Source of the DNA: Sphagnum magellanicum
Taxonomy: Eukaryota; Streptophyta; Sphagnopsida; Sphagnales; Sphagnaceae
Direction: 5' to 3'
DNA: 64,000 bases
Assembly (NCBI GenBank): GCA_021904315.1
Contig: CM038907.1
Coordinates: forward strand, 26,605,223 to 26,669,222
Below are positions 25,501 to 37,549 of this stretch, piece after piece. Position 1 is the stretch's first letter; each line of letters begins with the position of its first letter. The position numbers and the translations under genes were made by a program. The notes under the pieces were generated by a model that had not been told where the DNA came from, ran no database searches, and saw only the letters and a list, made by a program, of their open reading frames with translations.

Positions 25501-26440
25501 TATTATTTATTTATTTATTTACCTACCTAACTTACTTAGGCCTAGGCTAGGCTAAACCACCTAGGTGACTAAATCACGAAATCTAACTTAGGTGGCCTCA
25601 ACAAGGCCATCTAGGCTATTTAGCTACTCAACCTAAGTAGCCAAAATAGCTTAGGTTGCAAGTGTGGAGATTTGAACTTCTCATTTCCACAATGAAAACT
25701 CAAGTCTTTAACCATTGCACCATCACCTCATAAGGTGATTTTTTAAAATTTGACCAAAATGTCATTTTGGACTTAGCCATTTTGACAATGTGTATTTTAC
25801 TAGTCTTTTTTACTAGGTTTTCTTTATCTAGTTTTTTTTGGGTCAAATGAAACAATAATATTTGAATAACAACAAAAAAATATAATTTGAATTTTATTTT
25901 AAAAATTAATATGTGAAATAATAATTATTTATTTATTTACCTACTTATTCTACTTAGGCCTAAACTAAGCCACCTAGCTTAGGTTGCTTAAACGAAGCCG
26001 CCTAGCCTTGTTTAAGTAGCCTCAATGAGGTCAACTAGGCCTAAGTAGCCTACTAAGTGGGCCTAAGTAGATATGTAAATATGTTAAGCTACCTACATAG
26101 GCTTAATTATAGGCTACCTATGCCTAGCTAGCTAGTTATATGGTTATTTAAGCCTATGTAAATATACCTAGTCATAAGCCTACCTTACCTAATAATAACT
26201 TACCTAGCTAAACCTAAGTTACCTATAACCTAATTAAGCATAGGTTAATTTCCCTAGGTAGTAGCCTAACCTTATCCTAACTAAACCTAAATTATTTATA
26301 ACCTAATTAAGCCTAGGCTACCTACCTAATCTTATTTATTAATTGACATGTTGAGTTAGTTAGGTAGGTAGTCTAGGCATAAGCTAATCTATTAGCTATA
26401 ATAGGTTAAGTAAATAGCTTACGCTTGGCAAGTAGGTGAA
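25500..26440. repeat. CCTA/TAGG low-complexity tract
   Basis: Almost every line is built from variants of CCTAGG, CCTACCTA and TTAGGTAG in both orientations, with small palindromes such as GGCCTAGGC. It looks like a degenerated simple-sequence array. Similar tracts recur at 29,040-29,110 and 30,355-30,960. Confidence 0.75.
25662..25731 (-). repeat. tRNA-like remnant (SINE-type or tRNA fossil)
   Basis: On the minus strand about 70 nt has an A-box-like TGGTGCAATGGTT and a B-box-like AAGTTCAAATCTCC at tRNA spacing. The acceptor stem does not pair well, so it is not a working tRNA gene. Confidence 0.5.
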
Positions 26441-26869
26441 TTCACCAAATCAATATGGTTGATTTGACTATGCCCTAGCCATTTTGATGGACCTTTTTCT
26501 TGTGTCTTTTGATTAAATGTATGACTTGACATTTGGTCAAAATTTTAATATTAATTAAATGTAATCAAAAGTAACATGTTTTTTTATGCTCTAGGCTTTT
26601 AATCAAAATGAACAATGTGAACACTTTAGTTAAGTTGACCTTCTAAAAAACCATGTTTTCTTTCAATGGTTAGGGTGTTTTGTGGGCTTCCTAGGCATGT
26701 TTCTTCAAATGCAAAAACTTGATGACTTATGTTTCTATCTTTGTTGAATTCAAGGCTTGTTTTACAATCCAAACACTTTAGTTTCCATTGTGTCAACATG
26801 GCCTACCCACATTCTGTAGTTTAATTACTATGGTTTCTTTTTATTTGGTTTTTAAAAGTTGTAAATGCA

Positions 26870-26940
26870 TGTAAAGTTGGTTTGATTTTGTAGGTCACTT
26901 GTGTTGGAAAGGTTAATTTCAAGGGTTCGATTCCCTCACA
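26870..26940 (+). repeat. tRNA-like remnant with a strong B box
   Basis: AAGGGTTCGATTCCCTC at about 26,920-26,937 is close to a perfect B box and T-arm. The upstream A-box candidate is weak. Likely a tRNA-derived repeat. Confidence 0.4.
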
Positions 26941-27539
26941 AGTTCTTAGATTTGCTTGTGAAATTTGATGTCTCAATTGTTTATTCAATCTTCAAACATG
27001 CAAATCCATACCAAAAACAATTGTTCACCCTAAATATTACAATTTGGTTCAAGTAAATGTTAAATTTAGAAAAAATAATTTGATTTTTTGCTTGCAAACC
27101 CCATGTGCAATATTAGAATAACTAGAAAGCTTTAAGGTTTCAATGAAAGCTAGATTTTAACACTTTTAGATACAAAGGAAAGGCCAAATTTTTCACCTTG
27201 AAAATTTTAGGGGCAATCATATTGAGATAATGAATCTAGCAATGGGGCAAATTAGAGTTCATACTTTAAATGACTTTTAGCCAAATTTGCACCAAATGAT
27301 TTTCACAAGTGTCCCCATTGGTCATTTTTCAAAAATGAGAAAAAAACATAGTTTCACACAAAAAAAAAGTTCTTTACGTGGTGCCCTATTAAGCCCCACT
27401 TTCACCTCATATTTGGTGCTTCATCTCCTCCTACTTGTTGCCCATAAAGTCTTGTAATAAGGTACCAAAATTTGAAAACCTAACATGAACATTTTTTTCA
27501 ACCCATGGGCTACCCAACTATAGTCTATGTTATACACAC

Positions 27540-28290
27540 TATTTCAGGGTTATGACTTATCTACATAAGTTATAAGGCTATTTGTGGTACATGGTTATAT
27601 TAAGTTATATAAACTATTAGGCTATATTGTTATATGGTTATTATGCTATATATGTTATAAGGTTATATGGCTATGGGTTAATGGGGGCTATATGTTATAG
27701 GTTTAGGGTTTAACTTTTGAGGTTTAAAACATGAAATTTTAAGGTTTAGTTGTTAAGTTTTGTGTTTGGTCTTTCAAGGGTGTAAGTTTTAGGTTTTTTT
27801 CTTGAGGTTTATGATTTGAAATTTTTGAATTTAATTTTGAAGGTTTGTGTTAGGTTTTTTGGGATGTAAGTTTTAAGGTTTAGCTTTTGAGGTTTTGGGG
27901 TTAAGGTTTTAAAGTTTAGTTTTTATATTAGGGGTTGATCTTTATATATTAAGTTGAGGATTTAAGGTTAAGGTTATAAGGTATGCATTGTGTTCATGTA
28001 AAAGGTTGAAATTATGAATCATGTTGTAGGGCTAGGGTTGGGAACCATGGATTAAATTTAATGGTGGGTTAAAGTTTACAAGGTTTTGGTGTCTAGGGTT
28101 TAATTTTTAACCTTTAGTGTAAGCTTGAATGTAAAGTTTTATGGGCATGGTCAAAATGAATGTTAAGGAACAAATTATTATTAGGAAATGTGATTTGGGG
28201 TTTAATTAGAGTGTAAGTTTGGTGGGTAAATAAAAAGTCAGCCCCAAAGGTGTGGATCTAGGTGTAAATTAGGTAGTAGGTAGGAGGGAA
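27540..28290 (+). repeat. Degenerate telomere-like array (TTTAGGG family)
   Basis: Variants of GGTTTAGGGTTTAA, GGTTATA and AAGGTTTTGAGG recur throughout, all with the G-rich strand on plus. Units are no longer regular. It resembles an interstitial telomere repeat drifting by mutation and slippage. Confidence 0.6.
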
Positions 28291-29250
28291 GATTTAATGT
28301 TCTAGATGGGTCCAAACTTTTTTCATTTTCACTTGAACACATATGATGTCATTTTCAAGTTTAAACCATGGTTTTTTTTCCAATCATTATTACAATTCAT
28401 GATTTTTTTAACTATCCAAGTTGACTACCTTGTCCACTTGACTAAGGAACATGTTCATTTTGATTAGAGGCCCATGGCCTAAATGACATGTGTATTTTTT
28501 TTCTAATGAATTTGGTTATAATGATTTATTTGATTATCTATCAAATTGAAAATCTTGTTAAATTGAACAAAAAATTAATCACCTTGGTCAAAATGGCCAA
28601 TGGGTACTAGACAATAAGACATTTCACTAGAAAAAATCTACATATTTTTTACTTCAGTTTGCAACTAATTTTTAATCACAAATGACATTTATAACTAAAA
28701 TGATTTGTAATTATGTTGAACAAGTTGCATGGGACATTAGTTGCAAATGTTGATGTCATGATGATGTTATCACATAAACAATTGATGAAATATGTATTTG
28801 AGTTGACTATATTTTTTATTTGTTGACTATATAACACATGCAATTATCATGCAATTATCATGCAACTAGTGACCAATTTTCAATGACCAATATCATGTTG
28901 CGATGTGGCGTATCCAAAGAATATTAAATAAATCAAATTTATTACCAACCATTTTTTAAAAAGTCTTTCATTCATACATGTGGATAAATAATTTTGTGCC
29001 TTCTGGTAACATTTGTGATTTTAGAAACATTTAAAATAAAAATAGGTGAGTAAATAAGGAAGTTTAAGATAGGTAGGTAATGTAAGTAGGTTGAAGTAAG
29101 TTGGTAGGTAAGTCTTAAAACTTTTAAAAGTTTGTTTTATTTTATTTTGGATTTAACCAAATTAGAATTAAACTTTTTCAATTAGTTCATCCTATTTAAC
29201 AAAATCTTGTGTATTTGAATGTTTATAGGGAATTTAATCATATATTTAAC
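28291..29250. other. AT-rich spacer
   Basis: No gene is recognised. CACTAGAAAAAATC at about 28,629 resembles a CACTA left end; the nearest CTAGTG (28,867) lacks the matching subterminal bases. Confidence 0.35.
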
Positions 29251-29253
29251 ACA

Positions 29254-29372
29254 CTTGAAAGGGAAGCCAAACAATATGGGATAAAAAATCTAATTGCAAC
29301 CTAACTACAAATAATTTGCAATTAGGTTGTGACTATGTTTTTTATCCCACACAATTTGGTTTCCTTGTCAAT
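29254..29372. mobile_element. Hairpin element with ~55-bp arms and ~10-nt loop
   Basis: Left arm contains GGGAAGCCAAACAATATGGG and then ATAAAAAATCTAATTGCAAC; the right arm reads back GTTGTGACTATGTTTTTTAT and then CCCACACAATTTGGTTTCC. Arms pair at roughly 80-85 percent across their length. This is typical of a foldback-type MITE and would yield a long hairpin if transcribed. Confidence 0.75.
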
Positions 29373-29394
29373 TGTGTCAACTCGATAAGTAAGT

Positions 29395-29800
29395 AACTCA
29401 TTCATTAAGTAGTTAATTCGCTAATTAACTAATTAATTAATCAATAGTAAAAATCCATCAATAATTAGTATTAATAAATTAATTAAATATGCATGATCAA
29501 GTATTAATTATTAGTTATTTAATAGTTAATAAATTATTAATATGAAATAAATAATTATTTCATATTAAAAATTTATTAATGAGTAACTAATTGATTTACT
29601 AACTATTTTTAGTTAATTAAATAGTATTTAATATTTAAAAATAATTAATAAATAAATAAATATTAATATTAATCATTCAATTTTTTAAAAAAATAATTCT
29701 GAATTTATTGAATATTAATTATGAATAATTAATGATCAACTATTAATGACTAGTTATTATTAATTAATTAATTACATCATAATTATTGATAAGAAAAAAT
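29395..29800. repeat. AT-only low-complexity tract (TTAAT-type)
   Basis: Long runs of TTAATTAA, AATTATTAA and similar words with almost no G or C. Confidence 0.7.
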
Positions 29801-30354
29801 ATATAGTAGATATAAACTTAAATATCTTTTTTATAGCTTTAATATACCCTTAATGTACTTTTCATTAAAAAATTACAATAAACCCTACAAATATGTTGAT
29901 AATATTCATAAGACATATTTATTAGAGTCTAAGTAGACTTTTTAATTATACAATGCCAAATATGTATGCTTATCATGCCCATAATATACATCATACATCA
30001 ATTTGTGATTAAATTTTGGTTACACATGCAGTTAATGGGCCATGGGGGCTTATTCCTGGATGAATATAATCTTTAAAACATCACATAGGAGGATGAAGAA
30101 GATAGTAGTCGCACAATAGTCATAATATAATCACAAACCATTCCTAAGTTTGGTGAAGTTAGTAAGTAGTTCTAAAAGTAATTGCACATGACACAGTGTC
30201 ACATGTAGTCACAAATAGGATAGTTGCATATTTGCAAATTTCTTTTAGTGTCTAATCAAGTTTGACAAAATAAAATGACATGTTTAATCAATATGACCAA
30301 TGGTTTTTAATCAAATTGAGCATCCTACTTTAGTTAATAAATCAAATTAACTAT

Positions 30355-30960
30355 TTATTACTTTTGCTAGGTAAGTAAACCTAAATAGGTAATTAACCTA
30401 GGCGTATTCACTTATGTAGGCCTATTTATTTACACACCTACTACCTAGGTTAGATAGTTAGCCTAAGTTTACCTACTCTTTACCTAGGTCTACCTACCTA
30501 CCTATCTAGTTACTACCTAAGTTAGGTAGGTAAGTAAGTAGGTAGCCTAGGTTTACCTAGGTCTATCCATCTAATTATGTATTATACTTACCTACTTACA
30601 TTCGACCTTTTACATACTTATATTCCTACTTCCTACTTCAACCTACCCCAAGAGGTTGTTTTTTTTCCTTTTTCAACCTTAAGTTTTTTGCTTACTTACA
30701 TAAATAAACATGTGAAATAAAAAACTTAACAAGGTTTATCACCTTTTGATGGTGTAGTTCATTAGTAAAAATTTCGTTTCCCAATGTAAAAGTGAGGAGT
30801 TCAATTCCTTATACTTATAACCTATCTGCATGCCTAAGGGATTAAACTAACTAAATAGGTTAAACTAACATAATTAGGTAAGTTAGCTTGCTAGGTAGGT
30901 TAAGCTACCACCTACCTACCTACTTGCCTTTTCACAACCTACTTAAACCTATTTTCTATT
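30355..30960. repeat. CCTA/TAGG low-complexity tract, second large block
   Basis: Same vocabulary as 25,500-26,440: TACCTAGG, GTAGGTAAG and ACCTACCTACC. It is interrupted by the tRNA-like piece at 30,742-30,812. Confidence 0.7.
30742..30812 (+). repeat. tRNA-like remnant related to that at 25.66 kb
   Basis: GATGGTGTAGTTCATTAG (A-box region) is followed about 45 nt later by GAGGAGTTCAATTCC (B-box region). Layout and several phrases match the minus-strand remnant at 25,662-25,731, so both probably belong to one tRNA-derived family. Confidence 0.5.
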
Positions 30961-33900
30961 TACTGACCTAGAAAAAATATATTTCTATGATAATCCCAAA
31001 AAATGATTTAAGTTTATGTAAAAATTTGAATAGTCAAATGGCCCATTGTTTGTTAATCAAAATAACCAACCAATTAATTAAAAATATCATCTTAATCACA
31101 ACAATAGGTTCAAATTCACTTGTCCATACACAATAATTTTTTTTGTCTTTTTCCACCCCTAAACATTACAATTACTTTTCAATTTGACTACATTTGAACC
31201 ACATTTCATGGCCATTTTAAGTTTGCAAGCAACTTGTTACACTAGTTAATGTTCAATATTGTTTATAGTTATAACTTTCATTACATTGTTCATTTATGAG
31301 CATAATTTGAACCTTATTTTATTTTTTAATAATTTTGAATTATGGAGATGAAAATTGAGGTAGATTTTAAGATTGTTTGCAAAATGCATATAATGGATTA
31401 ATGATTTTTTTGAAATCTTTTCATCTATCAACATGGTACATGAGTTGAACCATTCACTTTTAATGTGTTGAAACATTTTGAATGTTTTAAATCCAATGCT
31501 CATGAATTGCACTTTGCATTCATTGTAATATGTTGAAATGGATGTATAAAAATTTAGTAGATTTCATATTTATATTTGAATGGGTTACAATAGGCATCAT
31601 GGACAAGTTTTTTATTGTGAATGTTCATGATGCCACACCAAAAAAACCTTGAAAATAGTTCCTAATTTTTTCCTAATTTTTTTTCTTGGTGTATAACAAA
31701 AAAAATTCCATGCTAAATATTTTTCATTAAATTTTTAACTCTTTTCATTATATATATTTATATAATTTATGTTTAACATGAAATTTAAAATTTTTTTGGG
31801 GTTTGTTTAGTTACAAGTTTATGTTTAAATATTCAGAGATGAATTTTAATTCATTCTTTTTTTTAAAAATAAATGAAAGAATTGAAAATGGTGATCATAA
31901 TAATGAATCAACAATTTTTACAATATTTTTGTTTTTTGAATTTTGTGGTGTTGTTCAAAATCATCCATAAAAAATTTAACCATGATTTAATTATAGATTG
32001 AATATATGAAATTACAAAAAAATATAATCCTTCTATATTTTGGTTATAGGTCCTAAAACCCATTGTAAAGTTTGAACATTTTTAAATAATTTTTTTTTGA
32101 ATTTTTTAAAAAAAATTAAAAACATTCTTTGTTGATGTTGACAATCTAGGCCTTTTTTATGTTTGCAAAATGATGAAAATTCACCACAATTTTCTTTTAG
32201 TTACATCGTTAATAATTATTTTTAATTTTTCAAAAATATGGATATAGTAATTTCAAATATTTTTAGAAAGTTTGAAAATAAATTTGATGTTGGAAATGGA
32301 AATGTTTATGGGTTTAAGGTTACAACTATTAAAATTATTTCATTTTTTTTGGTTCATTTGGGAAAAAAAATTTCCTCTTTCAAATATGTGATTTCAAATT
32401 TTTGGCGAAATTATTGTTGTTTGTATTTCCCCTTGAATTTTAACTTTAAGAAAAACTCCCGAAAAGAATCATCAAGTTGCAAAAACTCATCACCAAAAAG
32501 TTGTTGGGTACAAGGGGAGGGGTGAATCCAACTACTTAATGCCAAATTTTCACCAAATTATGTTGTTTTTACTTTTACAAAGTAACCAAAGGTAAAATAT
32601 ATCTTACATCATTAAAGATTTATAATATTAAAAATATGTTGTGATATTTTTTCAAAGTCATGTAATTTATCATTTGTATTAATATATGATTAATGTAGTT
32701 AAACAATTATGGTCTTGTAAATGAAGTGATAATATTGATTACTTAATTGACATTTATTTTTCTGGCCAATTTTTGCCAATTTAAAAGGGCAACAACATCA
32801 ACAAAGGATTTTTTAATTGAAAAATTGGAAAGAACATATATCATCAAATTTTTACAATAGGTTATAGTAGGTAGCCATAATATTAAACCCTAAACCCTAA
32901 ACCAAATTTTGTTAAATCTTTTTATGGATGATTATAATTTGAGCAAGATTGCAAAAAAGAAAAAGAAAATAAAAATGTATCTAATCATGTTGGAGAAATG
33001 CAATTCCTTAAAAAATGGACATATATTTGACATAACAAAATAACATTGTTAAAGACTTAATTAAGGCATTCTTGAATTCACATTGAATTTAATCACATTT
33101 ACAATGATTATAGGTCAACTTAAACAAAAAGATATTTTTTAATATATTCATAACATCTTATTTTAATTCTTTAACAAAATAAAATAAATTTATTATTTAT
33201 AAATTATATATATAGAATACATTATTGATTAAGTTTCAAGATCATGTTTTCATTTGTAACATATGAATAAATTTTGAAAAAGAAAATAAAGGTGAAAGTT
33301 TGAATTGCTTAAATAGTTTCATGTTGAACATAATAAAGTTAAAAGAATTCTTTTATATTAAAATGTTGAAGTGATTTGGTGGTTAAAACTTAGGTGCATC
33401 TCATGAAGTTCAAATTGTGATGGATGGGTGCATTAATGTATACAATGTATTTTATACATTGATACATAATGTACAAATGTAATATATAAACATGTACATA
33501 TGCTGGTGGTGAATGGTGCCAAAACTTTTTGCTAAGAAAATTTGTAATAATAATAAATGCAAGGTAGGTGTTGTCCTCATACTATACCATGAAAAGAATA
33601 CAATTTGTGACTCATTTGAAAAAAAAATTAAAAAATGGTGTGTGATCGTGATGTGGCATTTTAATCAATGTTATGGCATTTTAATCAACATCATATTAAC
33701 TTAGGACTTTATAATATCAATGTCATAATTCAAAAATTAAAAATAATTCAATGCAACATGTGATTATTCAAAATAATTAAACAATTTCATCAAAATGTCC
33801 TAATCAAGTATTTCTTTTTGACCAAAACCATATAAGTTGCATATTAGTCAATTTTTGTCCGATTTCATTGAAAACCCAATGTATTCAGGTAGTTGCAAAA

Positions 33901-34030
33901 CCCATGATTCCTTCTTGTGATATTGATAAAGTGGTTTTTTTTATGCTTGTCATTTTGGGTATTTTATTGGATTTTCTAATAAAACATACTTGTTTTTTAA
34001 GTAATGAATAATGATTGGTATTTTAAATAA
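30961..34030. other. AT-rich spacer
   Basis: No coding region is recognised. A near-palindrome of ATGTATACAATGTAT lies at about 33,436-33,467. A short exact telomere motif is listed separately. Confidence 0.45.
32885..32903 (-). repeat. Short interstitial telomere motif
   Basis: AAACCCTAAACCCTAAACC is two and a half exact copies of the plant telomere unit (CCCTAAA on plus, TTTAGGG on minus). Confidence 0.85.
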
Positions 34031-34039
34031 TATATTGTT

Positions 34040-35660
34040 TGATGAGATGGACCAAAAAGTTGTTATGTTTTTCCAATGTGCTTTCATTGTTTTCGATTTT
34101 AAATACATCTTTAATGACAATGAGGATGAAGAGAATGGCCAATTCGTTGATCTAGCAATGGAGGTCTAGGATGTCTTGGCCACAAAGTAGGCCACACAAA
34201 CATTATTAAAAAACTTCAACAATTTCACATTCACAGAGTTTGAAGAGTTGGTAATTCAAGTAATGCCAATAATAATCTTTCATAATAGGTCCACATACAA
34301 GCCTTCTTGCCCTCAAAGTTGCATGATTAAGAATAGGTGTGATTTTAATGTTAAGGTTACGGTTTGTTTTTAAGGTTTAGGGTTTAAAGTGGGTTTAAGG
34401 TTTGAATTTTAAGGATTAAGATTTGAAATTTAATGCCTTATAGTATGAAATTTAAATTTATGGTTTGAAATTTAAGGTCAAGATTTGAAATTTTAGGCTA
34501 GGTTCTGAATTTTGGGGTTTATGGTTTGAAATTTAGGGTTTAAGGTTTGAATATTAAGGATTAAGATTTGAAAAAGTTATAGTTTGAAATTTAGAGTTTA
34601 AGGTTTGAAATTTAGGGTCATGATTTGAAATTTAAGGCTAGGTCTTGAATTTTGGGGTTTATGGTTTCAAATTTAAGGTCATGGGTTTGAAATTTAAAGC
34701 TATGTTTTGAATTTTATGGTTTAAGGTCTGAAATTTAGGGTAAGGTTTGAATTTAAAGTTTAAGGTCTAAATTACAAGTTTGGATATAAGGTTTAAGGTC
34801 TAAAATTGAAACTATTAAGGTTTGAATTTTTTTCCCATCATTCCAAGGGATACATTAATTGTATCAAGAAAATCATCAAAGTAACCTTGAATAATGATTT
34901 TTGAGCTTCATATTATTCATGAAGCATGAAAATGTTATCATTTATAACACCTTCATGTGAAACTAGGCAAAATTGTTATTATTTTACATTGTGTTATTAA
35001 ATGCATCATGCATTAATGGTGTTTTGGCGAACAAAATTTGTTGACCCATGCTTGATGAAAGGGTTGTTTTGGGTAGGCAATTGCATAAGTTGCCAAGGTG
35101 CATTAGGTTTATTGATGGGACATTGGTTGATATCTATAGGCCATGTAAGAACTCAAAACATTGGTCATGTTTTAATGGTTGGAATCAAATATTTGCAATG
35201 AACAACATTATGGTTTTAAACCACCATGGCTTGTTTATTTATATCAATATGAGCTACCTTAGGTCTTACCACAACATAAACATTCTCCATCTCTCCACCA
35301 TCTATTGGAAATGGTGTCATTATTTCACTTATGGGGGTTAGTATTTTGAATATTTGTTGAAAGTGTTGGGCTACTTGGGGAAATAATTGTTCATTATGTG
35401 CATGATAGGAGGGTGAGAGTTATCATTTGATATGAACCATGGTGTAGTTCTAACTTACAACAAAATTCACATGAGATTTAAGGTCATGATGGAACATTGG
35501 GGAATTCGTGGATTCAAAAGGAAATATTAACATTTCATGAAAATATTTGATTCCACAAAACCAAAATTTTCACATCTTCTCCAAACTAGGGTTTTTGTGA
35601 CCAACTACTACATTGGTGCCAAATGGACTTCCCATACAAGTCATTAAATATTACAACCTT
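34040..35660 (+). pseudogene. PIF/Harbinger-type transposase, decayed, interrupted by a telomere-like array
   Basis: The best part is 35,040-35,345: GRQLHKLPRCIRFIDGT is the RFIDGT motif of Harbinger DDE transposases, and it continues HWSCFNGWNQIFAMNN and HHGLFIYI. A further piece at 35,450-35,620 (IRGFKRKY, then FDSTKPKFSHLL) fits the C-terminal part of the same family. An N-terminal piece (34,050-34,330) has FTEFEELVIQVMP followed by NRSTYKPS. Between them, 34,345-34,835 is telomere-like repeat. Frames are broken many times. Non-autonomous relatives of the same superfamily (Tourist-like MITEs) occur at 4.5 and 16.4 kb. Confidence 0.65.
34345..34835 (+). repeat. Degenerate telomere-like array inside the Harbinger transposase
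   Basis: Repeats of GGTTTAGGGTTTAA, AAGGTTTGAAATTTA and GGTTTATGGTTTGAAATT, with periods of roughly 14-30 bp. The G-rich strand is on plus throughout. Confidence 0.75.
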
Positions 35661-35714
35661 GACCTTACTACATAATGATGGGTAACACACTATTAAAATT
35701 TAAAATTACTCTAA

Positions 35715-36270
35715 CTTTTGCTCTAGGGTTTAGGGTTTGGATTATAGCTTTTGTATTAAGGTATAAATTTGTTAATGTTTAAATTAAGATTTAAGGTTTG
35801 AAATTAGGGTTTAAGGTTAAGATTTAGGGTTTAAAGGTTGAATTTTAAGTTTTATGGTCAAGATTTAAGGTTTAGGGGCCAAGTTTGAAATTAAGGTTAA
35901 TGTTAAGGTATAAAGGTTTTTAATTTAGGGTTAAAGGTTTGAATTTAATGTTTAAGGTTTGATTTAAGGTTTAAGGCTTGAATTTAAAGATAAAATAAAA
36001 GTTAAAATGTTAAAGTTTGAAATTTTAAATTTATGTTTTGAAATTAAGGTTTAGTGTTAGGGTTAAAGGTGAGGTTCAAAATTTTAAGGTTAGGGTTTTG
36101 GGTTTGAAAGCCTTTTATGGTTTGGATTTAAGGTTTAAATTTTAAATAAAAAAATTCAAGGGTTTAAATTAAGATTTTAAGGTTTGGATTTAGGATTCAA
36201 GGTTTTAGGTATGCATTTAGGTTTTAAAATTATTTTTTAAAAATTTAAGGTCTAGAATTTAATGTTTAAG
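35715..36270 (+). repeat. Degenerate telomere-like array right of the Harbinger transposase
   Basis: Same kind of repeat as 34,345-34,835 (GGGTTTAGGGTTTGG, AAGGTTTGAAATTAGGG), starting about 50 bp after the last recognisable transposase sequence. Confidence 0.75.
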
Positions 36271-37544
36271 GTTTATGGATTCAAAAGGAAATGGAAATAA
36301 TTTAAGATTATGTTAGATTACATAAAACTAATGCTTTCACATCAAACTATTAATTATAGTTCTAGAATTGTTTAATTTTTTTTCTAAAATCCTTTTATGA
36401 AATCATTGTTAAATTTTTAGCCATTTTCAAATTACTAAATTTTACTTTATTTTTCCTTTCATTGTTGATGTCCATTTTCCTTAACAAAAAGACATCATTA
36501 ACATCAAATGTGGAGGAAAATTGGCTTGCCATGGTTGCCATGCTTTTAAAATTCACCACCATTATTTCCCCCTTGGTTAGTTTTGCAATAGGTGTTTTAC
36601 ATTTTGGTGAAGGTGGTTATAAGGATAAGGTCCACGGAAGTTGCACTAATGGACAATCCATCAAGTTATTAAGGGATGTTAAAACTAGGGCTAAGAGATG
36701 GGGTTAGTGTTGTGGGTGTGTAATCATTAAACCTTTGTTGCCTTTTTAATACATTTTAGCTTACATGTTTATTCATAGCTTTGAATCACTCCAAAAGTTC
36801 ATCACATTGTATTATCGTTTGTTATAATCCTTCTTCAATGAAATTTCCTATTTTTAATTTCTTTGATGTTTTTTGTAAACGGTCTTTCAAAGTTTCTTGA
36901 ACAAGTGGGGCTTTAAAATAACCCTTTAAATAATCCTAGTAGATGGACACATTACATTTAGGATTAGTTGAGTAACCTATTTGTTTGTTGGTGTTATAAA
37001 TGATAAAGTGAACATTAAATATCACCATGAATGTGTTATATTGTATGGATTCCACAATCTCCCAAAACACCTTGTCCCAACAAAGGTTATTTTACCTTGT
37101 GAAAGGTAACTAATTTAGATTGAATTTTTGCCAAGAATTCACCCACCTTTGAAAATATTGCCATTCCTTTAAAAAGATTCACACACACAACATTCGCACA
37201 CATATTCAAATTAAAAACTAAAACATGTGAACCAAAATTGTTTTTAAATTTCTAAATCAATAATCATTAAAAGTCATTAAATCAAGGAAAAGGAAATGGT
37301 CATTGGAAATGGTTAATAAAAATCAATAACTATAAATGGTCATTGGAAATCAATCATTAAAAATTCATCACTAGAAAATTGGTCATTGAAAAAATACAAA
37401 AAAATCATTCTAAGGTTTATTTCATTATAATTCATAAGGAATGGACCATCATTAGACCCTTGTTATAAACTATAACTAAAAACTAAGAAAATTAATTGTA
37501 GATGTCAATTTAAAGTTTAATTCATTAAAAATCAATGGAAGATA
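36271..37544. other. Spacer with one short uncharacterised frame
   Basis: An 81-codon frame on plus (36,462-36,707) matches nothing I know. From 37,260 to 37,420 the phrase GGTCATTGGAAAT and relatives recur, a small degenerate array. No gene is recognised. Confidence 0.4.
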
Positions 37545-37549
37545 ACCAT

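Noticed and set aside
25662-25731. Functional tRNA gene
   Set aside because: A and B boxes are present, but the acceptor stem does not pair and it lies in repeat-derived DNA.
28629-28870. A second CACTA MITE
   Set aside because: The left end CACTAGAAAAAATC looks right, but the only nearby CTAGTG lacks the matching subterminal bases and a 3-bp duplication.
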